Shown piece by piece: positions 1 to 11,300 of a stretch of DNA of 43,176 nt. Below the pieces are notes generated by a model, which did no database searches, was not told the origin of the DNA, and saw nothing but the letters and a program-made list of their open reading frames with translations. The stretch is taken from NCBI GenBank assembly GCA_032358255.1, contig JAULBX010026818.1, forward strand, positions 1-43,176, in the 5' to 3' direction. How positions within the stretch are numbered: the first letter of the stretch is position 1; every line of letters begins with the position of its first letter. Made by a program: the position numbers and the translations under genes. This stretch comes from Heterotrichella gracilis (taxonomy: Eukaryota > Sar > Xanthophyceae > Tribonematales > Xanthonemataceae).

Positions 1-185
1 GGGGGGATCTGTTGTTTATTGTAGGACTGTGGAGGTGGACTCGGGTGTGATGGTGGTGGTGGATCGAGAAGGGTGTTGAGCGGCATGTTTGCGCAGGTCT
101 ACATGTGAGGTAATTCTGGGCCAAGACTATGGTCTGTAAACCCTAAACCCTAATTCCTACACCATTGAACCCTGCTGTTTCCCAG
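1..185. other. unassigned left edge
   Basis: No coding exon is supported here. The stretch ends in a CCCTAAA-type tract and a splice-acceptor-like segment that opens the repeat array beginning at 186. It is probably intron of the gene whose last exons lie at 1401-2901. Confidence 0.4.
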
Positions 186-1400
186 GGCCGCTACTCCATG
201 GTTGGCAGCAACATCTGGCTGGGCCAGGACGATGGTCTTCAAACCCTAAACCCTAAATCTTAAACCCCTATATCCCCCTGTGTTCAGGGCCGCGACTCAC
301 TGGTTGGCAGCAACATCTGGCTGGACCAGGACGATGGTCTGTAAACCCTAAACCCAAAACCCTAATTCCACCTGTGTTCAGGGCCGCGACTCAGTGGTTG
401 GCAGCAACATCTGGCTGGGCCAGGTTGATGGGCTAGTAAACCCTAAACCCATACCCCTACATCCCTCCTGTGTCCAGGGCCGCCACTCCGTGGTTGGCAG
501 CAATATCTGGCTGGGCCAAGACTAATGGTGTGAAAACCCTAAACCCTAAACCCCTTATTCCTTCTGTGCTCAGAGCCGCTACTCCGTGGTTGACAGCAGC
601 ATCTGGCTGGGCCAGGACGATGGTCTGTAGTCTCTCAACCAAAACCCTCACCCTAAACCCTACATCCCCGTGTGCTCAGGGCCGCTACTCCGTGCTTGGC
701 AACAACACATAGCTGGACCAGGACGATAATCTGTAAACCCTAATCCAAAACCCTCGGCCTAAACCCTACATCCCCGTATGCTCAGGGCCGCTACTCCGTG
801 GTTGGCAGCAACATCTGGCTGGGCCAGGACGATAGTATTCAAGCCCTAAACCCTAAACCCAAAACCCTAATTCCACCTGTGCTCAGGGCTGCTACTCCGT
901 GCTTGGCAACAACATATAGCTGGGCCAGGACGATGGTGTGAAAACCCAAAATCCTAATTCGCCCTGTGCTCAGGGCCGCTACTCCGTGCTTGCCAACAAC
1001 ACATAGCTGGACCAGGACGATGATCTGTCAACCCTAACCCAAAACCCTCGGCCTAAACCCTACATCCCCGTGTGTTCAGGGCCGCTACTCCGTGGTTGGC
1101 AACAACATCTGGCTGGGCCAGGACGATGGTCTGCATACCCTAAACCCTAAACCCTACATCCCCGTGTGTTCAGGGCCGCTACTCAGTGGTTGGCAGCAAC
1201 ATCTGGCTTGGCCAGGACGATGGTCTGTAAACCCTAAACCCAAAACCCTAACCCCAAAACTCTCGGCCTCAACCCTACATCCCCGTGTGCTCAGGGCCGC
1301 TACTCTGTGGTTGGCAGCAACATCTGGCTGGACCAGGACGATCATCTGTAAACCCTAACCCAAAACCCTCGGCCTAAACCCTACATCCCCGTGTGCTCAG
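186..1400 (+). repeat. tandem array of truncated exon copies with telomere-type spacers
   Basis: Twelve copies of the first roughly 50-60 nt of the exon at 1401 start at 186, 288, 382, 478, 574, 679, 786, 887, 974, 1080, 1174 and 1295, so the period is 87-121 bp. Each copy keeps the acceptor (ctgtgttcag or ctgtgctcag) and encodes a variant of GRYSVVGSNIWLGQDDG. It then breaks off into CCCTAAA-type sequence that runs to the next acceptor. Several copies carry in-frame stops, or TAG replacing TGG (near 708, 918 and 1003). The array lies inside an intron and most copies are dead as coding sequence, but their acceptor sites remain readable. Confidence 0.9.
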
Positions 1401-2901
1401 GGCCGCTACTCCGTGGTTGGCAGCAACATCTGGCTGGGCCAGGACGAAGGGCGGGCGGTGCGGGACCAGCTGCTGCCCAAGCTTGAGAAGACCAGGGGGG
1501 AGGTGGAGGCGCTGCTGTTTGAGGTGGTCACGCTGGAGGTGAGGCGCAAAACCCTAGGGTATTACCAGGGTACTGGATGCTGAAAACAAGGTCAAGGGTT
1601 TCAGAAGAGTCATTTTTTTTTTTTATGGCCGGGACTAGCTGCTTCCATAGCTGAATGAGGCCAGGGGGAGGTGGAGGCGCTGCTGTTTGAGGTGGTCACG
1701 CTGGAGGTGAGGGGCAAAACCCTAGGGTGTCACTGGTAGGGTTCCTGGTGGTTGTGTGTGCAGTTAGGGGTTTGGGGTTGTCGCAGTGAAGGGTGACGGT
1801 GTACTGTCGTTGGTCTTGTCCATACTTATTGGCAAATAAAGCCAAAGTGCCAGGCACTTTTGCACATGCGGCGCCAAGCAGGTAGGCTCCTGGCTCTGGC
1901 TCTATCATTTGTTGACATTTTGGGAGCTGAGGCTGATCCTGCTGGGTCAAGTGAATGGGAGACTAAAGTTTATTGCATGGTACTCAAGAGCGGCTTGTTA
2001 CCGGGGTTCTTGTTTTCAATTGCGAGCGTTAGGGGCATTGGCTTTCTTGTAGGTCAAATAGGGCTATCACACTAACTCATACCCTTTTGCTTTTAAGGTA
2101 CAGAATTCACCTTTCTCAGGTAAATTTCAATCCCTTGACATGTGCTCGACAACAATTGTCAAGTACTATGGTGTGACTGTGGCATTAGGCGATTGGTAGG
2201 TGGCACATGATAATACTAATATCCATTTTCTCACATCTTAGTAAAATGCTTTTATATTAACAGCCATGGGTGTGGCTGTAGGTGGCAGTCGAGAATGATG
2301 GCACTTGGTAGAACTAACATCCGTTTTCTCACATTTTTTGAAAAATGCTTATATACATGTACATGTACCTTTTATGTATGCTATATTTTTATACCATGGT
2401 GTGGCTGTAGGTGGCTGTTGAGAGTAATGCCGATTCAGTCAGCTACTCCACACTGCTGCCTAAGCGCTGGGCAGAGTTCATTCGCAACTGAGGGCGCAAC
2501 CACGCACGCACGCAGCTGGTAAATACCGTAGGAGGGAGGTTGCATGGCGTGGAAGAATGGTGTTATTAGCTGTTTCGTCCCAGGGTGTTTTCATGCTCGT
2601 TCTGAAGACGTGGAAAGGGATAATGGTATTATTTACTTTATTTGGGAGGAATTGATTAATCTCTTTTCACTTCTTGAACATGTCTCTCTTTTGAACATAT
2701 AGCTCCATATAGTCCTAAAATTTGAAAACTCCGATTTCTTTTTGTGCATCCCCGGCGCAGGTGTCCCTGGCCACCAAGGGGGCGGATGCGGTGTGCCTGG
2801 CAGAGCTTCTGCCTAAGCGCTGGTCAGACTTCATTCGCAATGCGCCAATGGAGGAGGTGAAGCCGCTCGGCACGCGCCAGATCGGCGGGGCAATCATCTA
2901 G
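1401..2901 (+). CDS. 3' end of an unrecognised gene, two terminal exons
   Basis: Exon 1401-1538 (46 codons, phase 0) follows a cag acceptor and ends at GAG|GTGAGG. It encodes GRYSVVGSNIWLG, then a charged helical stretch (QLLPKLEKTRGEVEALLFE). Exon 2761-2901 follows ggcgcag and encodes VSLATKGADAVCLAELL, then KRWSDFIRN, ending in IGGAII and TAG. Phases match across the intron. The 5' part of the gene lies outside the window or cannot be identified. I do not recognise the family. The C-terminus is amphipathic and not membrane-spanning. Both exons have decayed partial copies nearby (1629-1738, 2450-2492, 2950-3150), so this locus has repeatedly duplicated its own exons. Confidence 0.6.
1629..1738 (+). 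repeat. exon echo: 3' half of exon 1401-1538 plus donor
   Basis: A diverged copy of 1465-1555. It includes the run encoding EVEALLFEVVTLE, the GTGAGG donor and the first intronic bases (gcaaaaccctaggg). Upstream it is degenerate, with a stop where the exon reads PKLEK. Unlike the array at 186-1400, which copies acceptor plus exon start, this copy covers exon end plus donor. Confidence 0.85.
2450..2492 (+). repeat. exon echo of exon 2761-2901
   Basis: The segment reading ctgctgcctaagcgctggg then cagagttcattcgcaac matches 2807-2842 of the terminal exon (LLPKRWSDFIRN) with a few substitutions and then breaks off. It lies upstream of the true exon, in the intron. Confidence 0.75.
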
Positions 2902-2949
2902 CAGTGGCGGGGCAAATCATCTGGTAATGGCCTTTAATCGATGCATTTT

Positions 2950-3150
2950 GATCCGCAATGCGCTGATTGGTGGAGTCAAGGCGCTGGGCGCTCAAGTTAT
3001 ATGTGGGGCAATTGCCAAGGATGGACCTTGGGCTGAGCCGCTGGGCACGCGCTAGATCAACGGGGCCATCGGCTAGGACGGTGAGGCATCGTGGTCCAAT
3101 TTTCTTCCGCGATGCGCAGAGTGGACCTGGACGCGCTGGGTGCCCTAAAT
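2950..3150 (+). repeat. series of degenerate copies of the terminal exon 3' end
   Basis: Three short segments (about 2950-2996, 3028-3077 and 3105-3150) repeat parts of the exon that encodes IRNAPMEEVKPLGTRQIGG. All are corrupted by substitutions and indels and lie downstream of the stop codon at 2899-2901. Confidence 0.6.
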
Positions 3151-3335
3151 CCTGAAACCTATACCCTCAATGGCCCCGCGTGATGTCCAGGGAGGGTGAG
3201 ATATTGCCTGATTTCCGATCCAGGTGGCAACCCCTCGCCCACGCAATATTCCCCCCACCTCACAGTGTCATGTCATGACTCCTGGTCATGGGCGCAGTGT
3301 CACTTATTGGCAGGTAATACCATACTATGCCCAAG

Positions 3336-3440
3336 TGCACAACGGTATTGGACAGTCACCTCACCTGGCCGGGACTCGGGGTACCCGTGTCACCTCACCT
3401 GGCCGGGGTACCCGTGTCAAGTCACCTGGTCGGGACTGTC
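3336..3440. repeat. short minisatellite
   Basis: Two to three imperfect units built on cacctggccggg, then gtacccgtgtca, repeat every 30-38 bp. No coding potential is visible. Confidence 0.6.
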
Positions 3441-4330
3441 TGACAGCTCCGCCTGTCCCAGGGGCTGGCAGACACCTCCACCTGTCCTAGGGACTTGAGA
3501 GAGGCCCTTCAGATGTCATTGATAGCCTGATTGCAATTCCGGTCTTAGACCTAGACTAAGCCTAGCGTTTGTAGGGGGTTTAAAAAGGAGTGTCGGATAG
3601 ATCATTTCCAGCTCCAAGTCGTCACCATTGTCGGATAGTCAGACTCGTAAGCGTTGCAATTCATGAAGCTTGTAAGGATTAGCCTAGGATAGGCTGGCAA
3701 GTAAGGACTTTGTGGTGCACGCATGCTGAAGCTGGTCAGCACTGTCAACGTCGCAGCAGGGTTGGCCAATCCGATTGTGGCCACGTGCCAAATTATGGCC
3801 ACACGCCAAATTTCCATGTCTACATTTAGGTTGGTCTAGTATCATGACGAGTGCTGGACCAGCACTCAGCCAGGCTGGACATTATTGATAGATGAAGGCA
3901 GTAGTTATTTTTATATCGTCTGATAGACGATTGTAACATGCATGCAATTTACCGTGGGCCAGGCCCAGGGCAAGGAACGCACTGCCACTCGGAGTCAAAT
4001 TGAATGCAAATGTTACCGTATGTGGGCCAGAGTCACCGTGTCGACACGTGATCACTGCAGTCAGTCTCTCGTGACAGCGCCCTTCAATACTCAGTACCCC
4101 ACCGGTACTGTACACTGTGCACTGTAACAGTGCACACATGGCATGCATGATGATGCCATGATCTTGACATGCGCATGCGCATGCGCATGCCACGTCATTG
4201 ATGCATCATGCCACCATCAATACTCTGAATACTCTGGGAACCATGGGTATTTAATGGTATTGTACTGTATTGTACTGTACTGTAACATGTGTTCAACGCC
4301 AGCGTCGACTGGGCCATCAGGTCAGAAGTA

Positions 4331-4521
4331 GCCATCAGCAGATTCCCAAAGGTTGCTGGGTTTGCGTGCCACCCTGGCAATTCCCCGCTGATTCAATGCA
4401 GTGCGCATTTTCCAGGCAAACCTTTATCAGACTGACATGCATGCATACTGCATAGAGTCAGCGGGGATCGCCAGATTGCCACGCAAGCCTGGGCAGCAAA
4501 CTTTGGGAGTCTGCTGATAGC
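4331..4521. repeat. long imperfect inverted repeat (hairpin), ncRNA or MITE candidate
   Basis: The left arm 4331-4402 and right arm 4447-4521 are reverse complements of each other with scattered mismatches and small indels over about 72-75 bp. For example, catcagcagattcccaaag pairs with ctttgggagtctgctgat. The loop is about 44 nt. Pairing looks like roughly four bases in five. This shape fits a pre-miRNA-type foldback, as described in Chlamydomonas, or a small inverted-repeat transposon. No target-site duplication is obvious. Confidence 0.7.
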
Positions 4522-5086
4522 GCTGACCGCGGGAAACCCCTCTAAAAATTTCATTGCTGCTTTCCCCAATTTGATCTCCATGCGTAGGTCACACTCAAAA
4601 CCCTACGTCCGCTGGCAGCAACAGTCCCCGCTTTGGCCAATAATGGCGGCCCGGCAGGTGACTGTGTGACCAATGCAAGCCATGGCCAGCAGCTGTATAG
4701 CAGCAACTGAAGCACTCCTGAGCAAATAATTCCATATGTTCCAGACTATCTCCTGTCAGGCAGAGGACCTGCGATTGGTTTGTCAAAACTCCTCTTGCCC
4801 TTGATACTCTAAGGATTTTCAGCAACCGAAGTCCTCTGACTGTCAGGAAATAGTTTGGAACATTTGGTAGTATTTGCTCAGGGATATGCGCACAGTCTAT
4901 CGTGTGCGAAAAGTCTATCAGAGACTTTTGTTCAAAAGGGGAAACCCCAGGGAAAGGCAACTTAGTGCTTAGCAGCATAGTTACCCTTACAACTACGCCT
5001 TGTTGGGGCATGCTTCCCTTATCTCTTTATATTTCTCATTTGAATTCTTTACAATACCTTCTTTTATTACAAGATTTACAAGTTGG

Positions 5087-5160
5087 CAGTCACAATCAGG
5101 GAGCCAACCGGGCTCGCAAGACTGTTGGAGGTGCTAATAAAATCATCCCGCTTACTAAAC
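5087..5160 (+). repeat. dispersed repeat, copy 1
   Basis: About 75 bp (from gcagtcacaatcagggagcc, through gactgttggaggtg, to cgcttac) resembles 20750-20822 (gcagtcaagagggagct, then gactgttgggaggtg). Two diverged copies 15 kb apart suggest an old interspersed element. The family is unknown. Confidence 0.4.
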
Positions 5161-5244
5161 ATCTGCGAATCAATGGAGCCACATTGGCCCCACATTTTCT
5201 ACCAAAAATGCTAAACATATATATTATCATAAAAAAAAGAAAAA

Positions 5245-5346
5245 GCTGCGCGCTCGTTGAAGTGGCTGGGCTATGATCTGCACTTCCACCTTGGCCCATC
5301 AATCAGGGCTGACACCTATGAGGAGGGCCTTGGCCACACCCTCGAG
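5245..5346 (+). CDS. orphan exon candidate
   Basis: An open segment encodes ARSLKWLGYDLHFHLGPSIR followed by ADTYEEGLGHTLE and ends at a good donor (GAG|GTGAGC, phase 0). A run of A's precedes it and a clean acceptor is not evident. It could join in phase to the block at 6322. The family is not recognised. Confidence 0.35.
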
Positions 5347-5979
5347 GTGAGCTGGGAATAGATGTGGTTTCGACATGGGTTCAGAGCGTGCATTGTGCAT
5401 GCAGGTATGTTAATCAGTGATAAATAATCATCTTTAAAATGAGTTTTAAATGCAGTACCATTTACTTATTTATTTGGTTATGTATGTATTTATTTGTTTT
5501 GTTTAAAATGCAAGTGTGGACCAGCTCAGCCCTGTCAAGCTGCTAAGTTACTCAAGTATGCATGCCGGCACAATCGTGGGTGAACTAGTATGCACATAGA
5601 GGGTGCTATCTAGGCATTGAAGACATCCATTTACATTCATGGTACAAGATTTATGTATCCCAGTATTTGTTTTCCAAGTCTTAGACACACGTGTTCATAC
5701 ATCATCAAGTTCCAGTTAGGTACATATGGGGTCTGACTACAGTCCTAATTGTTGCGTATTCATTTCCTTTTACATTCTAGCATGTGATATGATTCTGTGT
5801 CATTTTAATGGTATGGGAAACAGTGGACAGGAGGGCAGTGCCCTTTTCTTTGCTGAATTATCTTCCTCAACCCATGCACGTGTTCAAGGACCTGTTGCAT
5901 AGACCTTCATTTTTAATCTTCTGTCTTCCTTTACCTGATCTCAAGCGCTTCACTGGTGAAGACTCTAGCATAATATGCT

Positions 5980-6090
5980 TGTGTATACTATACTCAAGCA
6001 AGCATACATTGCCAGTTGTCTCACGAAGCAGATCTACGAGGAGGTGCCCGTCACGACTGTGCTTCCCCAAGCCAGCCTAGCCATTAATAT
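5980..6090 (+). repeat. echo of the 3' end of the block at 6322-6663
   Basis: The segment encoding KQIYEEVPVTTVLPQASLAI is a diverged relative of the SNKIYDEVPAIAELCN-coding end at about 6615-6663. This matches the exon-echo pattern seen at other loci in the window. Confidence 0.4.
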
Positions 6091-6321
6091 TCTTCAACCC
6101 TGGGTTTGCACATGATTTGTCATAAGTGCTGGGGACACTGTAGAAAAGTGTATGGGTGCCAATCTGCTCCTCCCAAGCTTGCTTTCACAATTATGGTTAA
6201 TTGGATGTGTGTGCTCTGCAGAGGATTTTGACCAAATTTCATCAATCGGATGCTTGTGCCCACAGGCTTTTGGATTAGGTTTGATCGTTATTTGAGTAAT
6301 TGGATGTCTGTGCCCTGCAGA

Positions 6322-6663
6322 AGATGGGGTCTCTGGCAGTTGCCATCGGCGCCAAGGAGTGTCCTGGGCAGGACTGGTGGGAAGCGGGCTGGTCACAGGC
6401 GATCGTGTGCCATCCATACTGTCGCGACTCGGGGGCAGCTGATGACTTTCTGGGGATGGCAGAGGAGGGCAAGCCAGCAGAGTTTCTGGTGGCACAGCTG
6501 CACATCTGCTTATGTTGGATTGCGTGGAGAGCAACTGCCCTAGGGATGGCTGATGAGCTTGTTTCGGTCCTCGAAAAATACCCCTTTGCGCCCCTCCTTC
6601 ATACCCATGCTTTGAGCAATAAGATTTACGATGAGGTGCCCGCCATTGCTGAGTTGTGCAACT
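6322..6663 (+). CDS. orphan exon candidate, unknown protein
   Basis: After a tgccctgcag acceptor, about 113 codons are open to a TAG at 6664-6666. The peptide begins KMGSLAVAIGAKECPGQDWW and contains DDFLGMAEEGKPAEFLVAQL. The first half has codon use like the window's real exons; the second half is more AT-rich. It may be the last exon of a gene that includes 5245-5346, or a gene relic. No family assignment. Confidence 0.35.
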
Positions 6664-7679
6664 AGACAGTCTAGTCAGCACGGTGGGGATCCCCAACCAG
6701 GTGCTCGCATGTCACAGGGACTGGCATCAAGGGGGCTGTGGGCAACACGAAATCACCCAGATCCAGCACACCACCCAACGCCCCGGGCGCCGCGCCTTGG
6801 AGGTGAGAGCTTGAGCCAAAGCCCACGAGTACCAGCAGGGTTTAAGGTTTAGGGTTTAAGTTTGACCAGATAAGGGTTTAGGGCTTGGACCCATGGCCAC
6901 CAGCGCGCCAGGCAGCACTCAGCCTTGGGCTAGCAGCAGGGGATGCAGCGGCAAGGGTATTTTTATGCCTGGCTGGCGGCAAACCCTAAACCCTGAAGGG
7001 CAGGATGTTGCGGATTTTCAGTTTTCATTAGCAATCATTGATGATGGGAAACTAATTCCTTCTTGTAATTACATCTGATGATGATCAATCAGAGGTCAAC
7101 TGAACAATGCAGCTCCAAGCTGGCAGGTGAAACATGTCTTGCAAGTTGCACGGCATCCTGCAATTGCCCCGAGTCCGTCAAAGGCACAATGTGTCCTCAC
7201 CCAGTATTGTGTGGTGGAATTCCAACAACTACAATTGCTATCATCACACTCTGTACAAACAAAAACAGCATGTAGGAGGCTGAGCCTGCCCCAATGAAAG
7301 CTCGGATTAATATTGTCAATAATTTCATGTGCAGCATGCCAATGCATCCAACTTGGATCACGATCATCCATCAAATATGTGCTCATTCTCAATGATTCAT
7401 TCACAATTTCAAAAGTCGCCAACGGCTGTCAAATGTCAAAAACTCAAGGTTTTGAAGAGAGTCCCAGATGGTGCCAACTGCCCCAATGGTGTTCCCAACT
7501 GCCCTGCACCACCTGCCCAGCGCTGCAGGCGCTAGGCATGGTTGGTGGTGGCCCCGATGGTGCTGCCAACTGCACTGGCAGTGTCAGCAGCAGGCACGCC
7601 TTGAGGATTCACCCCACTCAAAGAGCTTTGAGCTCTCACCTGCGCCTTGCACCCGCGCCCGTCCCACAATCCATACAGC

Positions 7680-7895
7680 TACTCCGAGCGCCGCGCTGCC
7701 GCTGCTGGCCTGGAGCTTGCCCTGCGCGGGCTTGGGGTGCGCAGCGATTTCTCCCAGCTGGTGGTGCGCTGGAGGCTGGAGGCGGTGGGGCGGCTCAGGC
7801 GCTCGATGCGGGCGGCGGCGGCGGAGATGGCGGCGGCGGTGGGGGTGGTGGCGCCGCGTGGGGTGGTGGTGGTGCTGGTGGCGGAGCGTGAGGCG
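7680..7895 (+). CDS. orphan exon candidate, Ala/Arg-rich helical segment
   Basis: After tccatacag the frame encodes YSERRAAAAGLELALRGLGV, then SQLVVRWRLEAVGRLRR, then an Ala/Val-rich run. It has strong GC3 and a possible GTGAGG donor at about 7889. Third-position bias supports coding, but no flanking exons could be joined and the 3' half is low complexity (GGCGGC/GGTGGT). The product is unknown. Confidence 0.35.
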
Positions 7896-8106
7896 GCCGG
7901 GGCGGGTGGAGGCCTGCAGCGGCAAAGAAATCTAATGATTACAGGATTAAGCCTAGTCTAGTACTTTTCAGAGTAGATGTGTTTATGGTACATTACCAAA
8001 GATACCAGAATGCGATTTTGGTATCTGTCATAAGCTTTCTCAACTGTCTTCATGACAAGTTGCACATGTGGCACAAAAATGCAAGCGCATTGTTCCAATT
8101 TAGTGT

Positions 8107-8111
8107 TTACA
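8107..8111 (-). terminator. TGTAA polyadenylation signal candidate
   Basis: TGTAA on the minus strand, about 204 nt downstream of the stop codon of the lectin-like gene (8315). TGTAA is the usual chlorophyte polyadenylation motif. It is a weak call because the pentamer is short. Confidence 0.35.
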
Positions 8112-8314
8112 AAATTGCCCAATGCAAGGTATGCAGTGCAGGAATATTCAAACAGATGAAGTTGCAAGAAAGGGCACCGCAGCAACACAGTAATGGTTAT
8201 GTCTCCTGCCTGCCTGTAAGGGAGAGACGTCTATGTACATGTAAGGAAACAGAGTGAAGTGATCAACCTTTTTGAACCCTAAACCTTGATCCCTAGATTT
8301 TCCTGCCACTGTAC

Positions 8315-11300
8315 CTACTTGGCAGCAGCTGTAGCCACAGCCAGGGGGGCAAGGAGTGGTGGTGGGGCGGTAGGGACCTGCTGCTGCGGAGAAGGTGGTT
8401 GCTGTGGCTGCGCCTCACTGGTGGCAGCACCGGTGGCAGCACTAGCAGCAGTGTCATCAGGTGTGGGCCGCCCATTGGATGCCATCATGTTGAAGATCCA
8501 GCTGTTGGGGCTGGGAACAGGCTTGGAGGGGGAGGTGGCGGCGGAGGTTGCTTGTGGTGTGGCTGCCCCGGAGCCGGCGCCGGGAGGGGTTCCGGGTTGT
8601 GGATGGGATATTGGCAGCAGCTGGCGGGGCTGGGCATGCGCCTGTGGCGGTGGTGGGGGCACTTTCAATGTATTACAAACTGTGTTAATGAAGATGAGTT
8701 TAATACTAAATTTGAGTTTAATAAAACAATTCTTGCAAACATGTGTGCACACTCACAGCAACTTTGGTTTTTCAAGCACCTGTTGTGGACAACACAATTT
8801 ATGGGGGAAATTAATGTATGAAATGAAGGGGGGGAAACATTAGCAATCATGAACTGCGGCACCCACCTTCCTGGCCATTGCCACCAGCACCATCCCTGCC
8901 AGCAGCAACCACAGCAACCCGCACACCGTCCCAATGACGATGCCGGCAATCTGGCCGCCGCTCAACCCCGTGTGGTGAGGCCCAGAAGCAGAGGCAGGGC
9001 CGCCACTGGGGTCCACCACCTGGGATCCACCGTCTGTACTTCTGGTATCAGTGTTGACGCTTGAGGTGCCGGTGGGCGAAGGCGCAGGCGCATCACCCAC
9101 CGGCTGGGCCACTGGCGACACCACATCGGTGCGGCCCACCACATCAGTCACCTGCGCAAAGACCAGGGCACAAGTGGAATGCTGATGGTATGCCACAGGC
9201 AGGCTTAGTGCACTGATTGACATGCCATGCCATGTGCATGCAAACATGTTGGCTTGTCAACACAGCCAATATGGTTGCATACATGTTAATCAACGGTAAT
9301 GTGGGTGCACGTGATAACTTAACATCATGTTTCCAAAACAGCCCATGCATCTGGATGTACCGCACACAAATGCACCACATTGCACCAACTGCACCGGTGG
9401 ACCTGGGTCATGCTCGTACAGCTTCACCTGTGAGACGCCCGCAAACCCTAAACCCTGACCCCTACACCCTCGTATGCCATGGGCAGACCATCCTCCCCCT
9501 TACCTTTCCGTTGATTGACAGCCCCTTGGACTTCACCTCCAGCCCCAGTCCCGCCAGGCCCTCATCCAGGGAGAAGTTGCTTGCCGCGTCTGCCAGCCGC
9601 CCAATGACCTTCTCCCACTGCTGTGTGACTATAAGGGCGGTGAGGGTGGTGGCGCTGGTGGCAGGGGCATAGGAGGGGGAGGTGGCGGATGGCTGCTGCT
9701 CATGCAAAGGGAAGATAAATGTGCAGTTTGTAAGCAATTTTTAAGCAAGTTAGTATACAGTGGTTGCTGCATGCGCCAGTGCAGGATATCAAGTCAAAGT
9801 TTATCTGGTTAAACATTCTTTATGATTTCCAGAAAGCAAATAACTTCATAATTGCCACTCGCTGATCAGTAGGGATGATTGTCCCCTACCAAGCAATGGC
9901 AGCCTGCCATTGATTAGGCGCTTGGCTTGAGAAAAAAAGAGTTTTAAGGTAGAAGTTGTAATTAGTTAACTTATAACTAATGAGCAGAAGGCAGGGCGTA
10001 TCCACACACTTCCACTGTGTCCCTACCTGTGTGGGTGCCGCAACTGAGCCTGGTACCGGGAGCAGGGGTGTAATGGGCTCCATGGGGTCCCCACCAAATT
10101 GCGCCATGGTCACGCTGCCTGGGTCCACCCCCGCTGCGGCCGCCAGCAGTGCCGCCACCTGGTGCGAGGTGCGAGGGGCAAGGGGAGCGCAGGGGGCACC
10201 GCCTGGGGAGGAAAGGAGTAGAGTCAGTAAGTTGCATAATAAACAAGGCCGCAAATAGTGTTTAGGGTAGGCGTTTTTACTGAAACCTGTCAAGACTTGT
10301 GCCTCGCTGTGGGCAAGTAAGATACAAGGCAACCTGGTAAGATGCCATTGGCACATTGCGCAGCGTAAACATGGTCTGCTGGTCATAACAACCTGTAACC
10401 AGTGGATATTATACCCTAAAACCACAGGACCATCTAGATGAGTGATTAGAAACAATATGACTGAATGGCTAATACTGCTTGATTCATGGGTAGTCATAAA
10501 TCCAGGAGAGGAGGCTGAGGAGCCAAAGGGAAGTGGAGGGGTCGCCACCTATGATGAATCTGGGAAGGGGAGCAGGTGAGCGAGGACCATACACCCTAAC
10601 CAGCCTCCTTACCGACTGCCGTCAGGGTGAGGCTGACCACCACCACTTGGAGGGGAGCTTCCCAGTAGGGGGCAGGGGCGGGGGCGTGGCTGGGGCCGTG
10701 TGAGGGGCCGTAGCTTGGCACACCCCAGCTGCCATATGGACGGGGTGGGAGGGGGGCGTAGGGGGCTGGAGCGAGGTCTAGGGATGGATAGTGGATGTAG
10801 ACCTCAGGGGGTGGGGCCTGGGGTTCTGGGGCATGGGCGGGGGCGCAGGGCTCTACCTCCCCTTCACCAGTTGTGCAGTACACCACCTGGACCAAAATGA
10901 GCATGCTATGCTTTAGTGACGTGCAAGTTTAATTGGAGGTTTGGGGGCCTCGTTTGCAATTGCTGACTGCACATGCGCACACATACAATCCACATGCTGT
11001 TTTTAATTCACGGCAAGGGTACAAACCTCATTGGGCCAACAACCTTGCACTGTCTCGCCTGGCCCTGTTCACAATACCCTGAATAGAAATACTCCATTAT
11101 CAGCCAGATTAGGGTAATACATGGCCATGTCCTGTCTCACCTGGTCCTGTTCAGGGATGGGGTGCGGGTCGTGTGTGGGCTGCGTATGTGGCTGCATGTC
11201 GCACACCGAGATGCCCCAAGCGGTGTTGGTGAGTGTGAGGTAGGATCCCACTCCCTGGCAGGTCAGGTTCTGGCGCACGCCAGCGCTGATTGTCACGTCC

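Larger units (their letters stand above)
3500..5240. other. non-coding stretch with palindromes
   Basis: No exon with GC-rich third positions or good splice borders is visible. The stretch holds short perfect palindromes (3849-3867 with 9-bp arms around one base; 4116-4136 with 10-bp arms around one base), a (GCATGC)-type run near 4166-4190, a TACTGTA-type run near 4258-4285 and the long hairpin at 4331-4521. A 138-codon open frame on the minus strand (4595-5011) has no recognisable features and is not called. Confidence 0.6.

Noticed and set aside
186..1400. CRISPR-like regular repeat array
   Set aside because: Spacers are telomere-type repeats rather than unique sequences, units are 87-121 bp and degenerate, and the setting is a eukaryotic intron.
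1..1400. True chromosome end or subtelomere
   Set aside because: CCCTAAA tracts are short and interrupted, and the same tracts occur in introns across the whole 43 kb.
4595..5011. 138-codon minus-strand open frame
   Set aside because: No codon bias, motif or splice context like the real exons in the window.
7584..7925. His/Arg-rich minus-strand frame
   Set aside because: Antisense of GGC/GGT-rich sequence; composition artefact.
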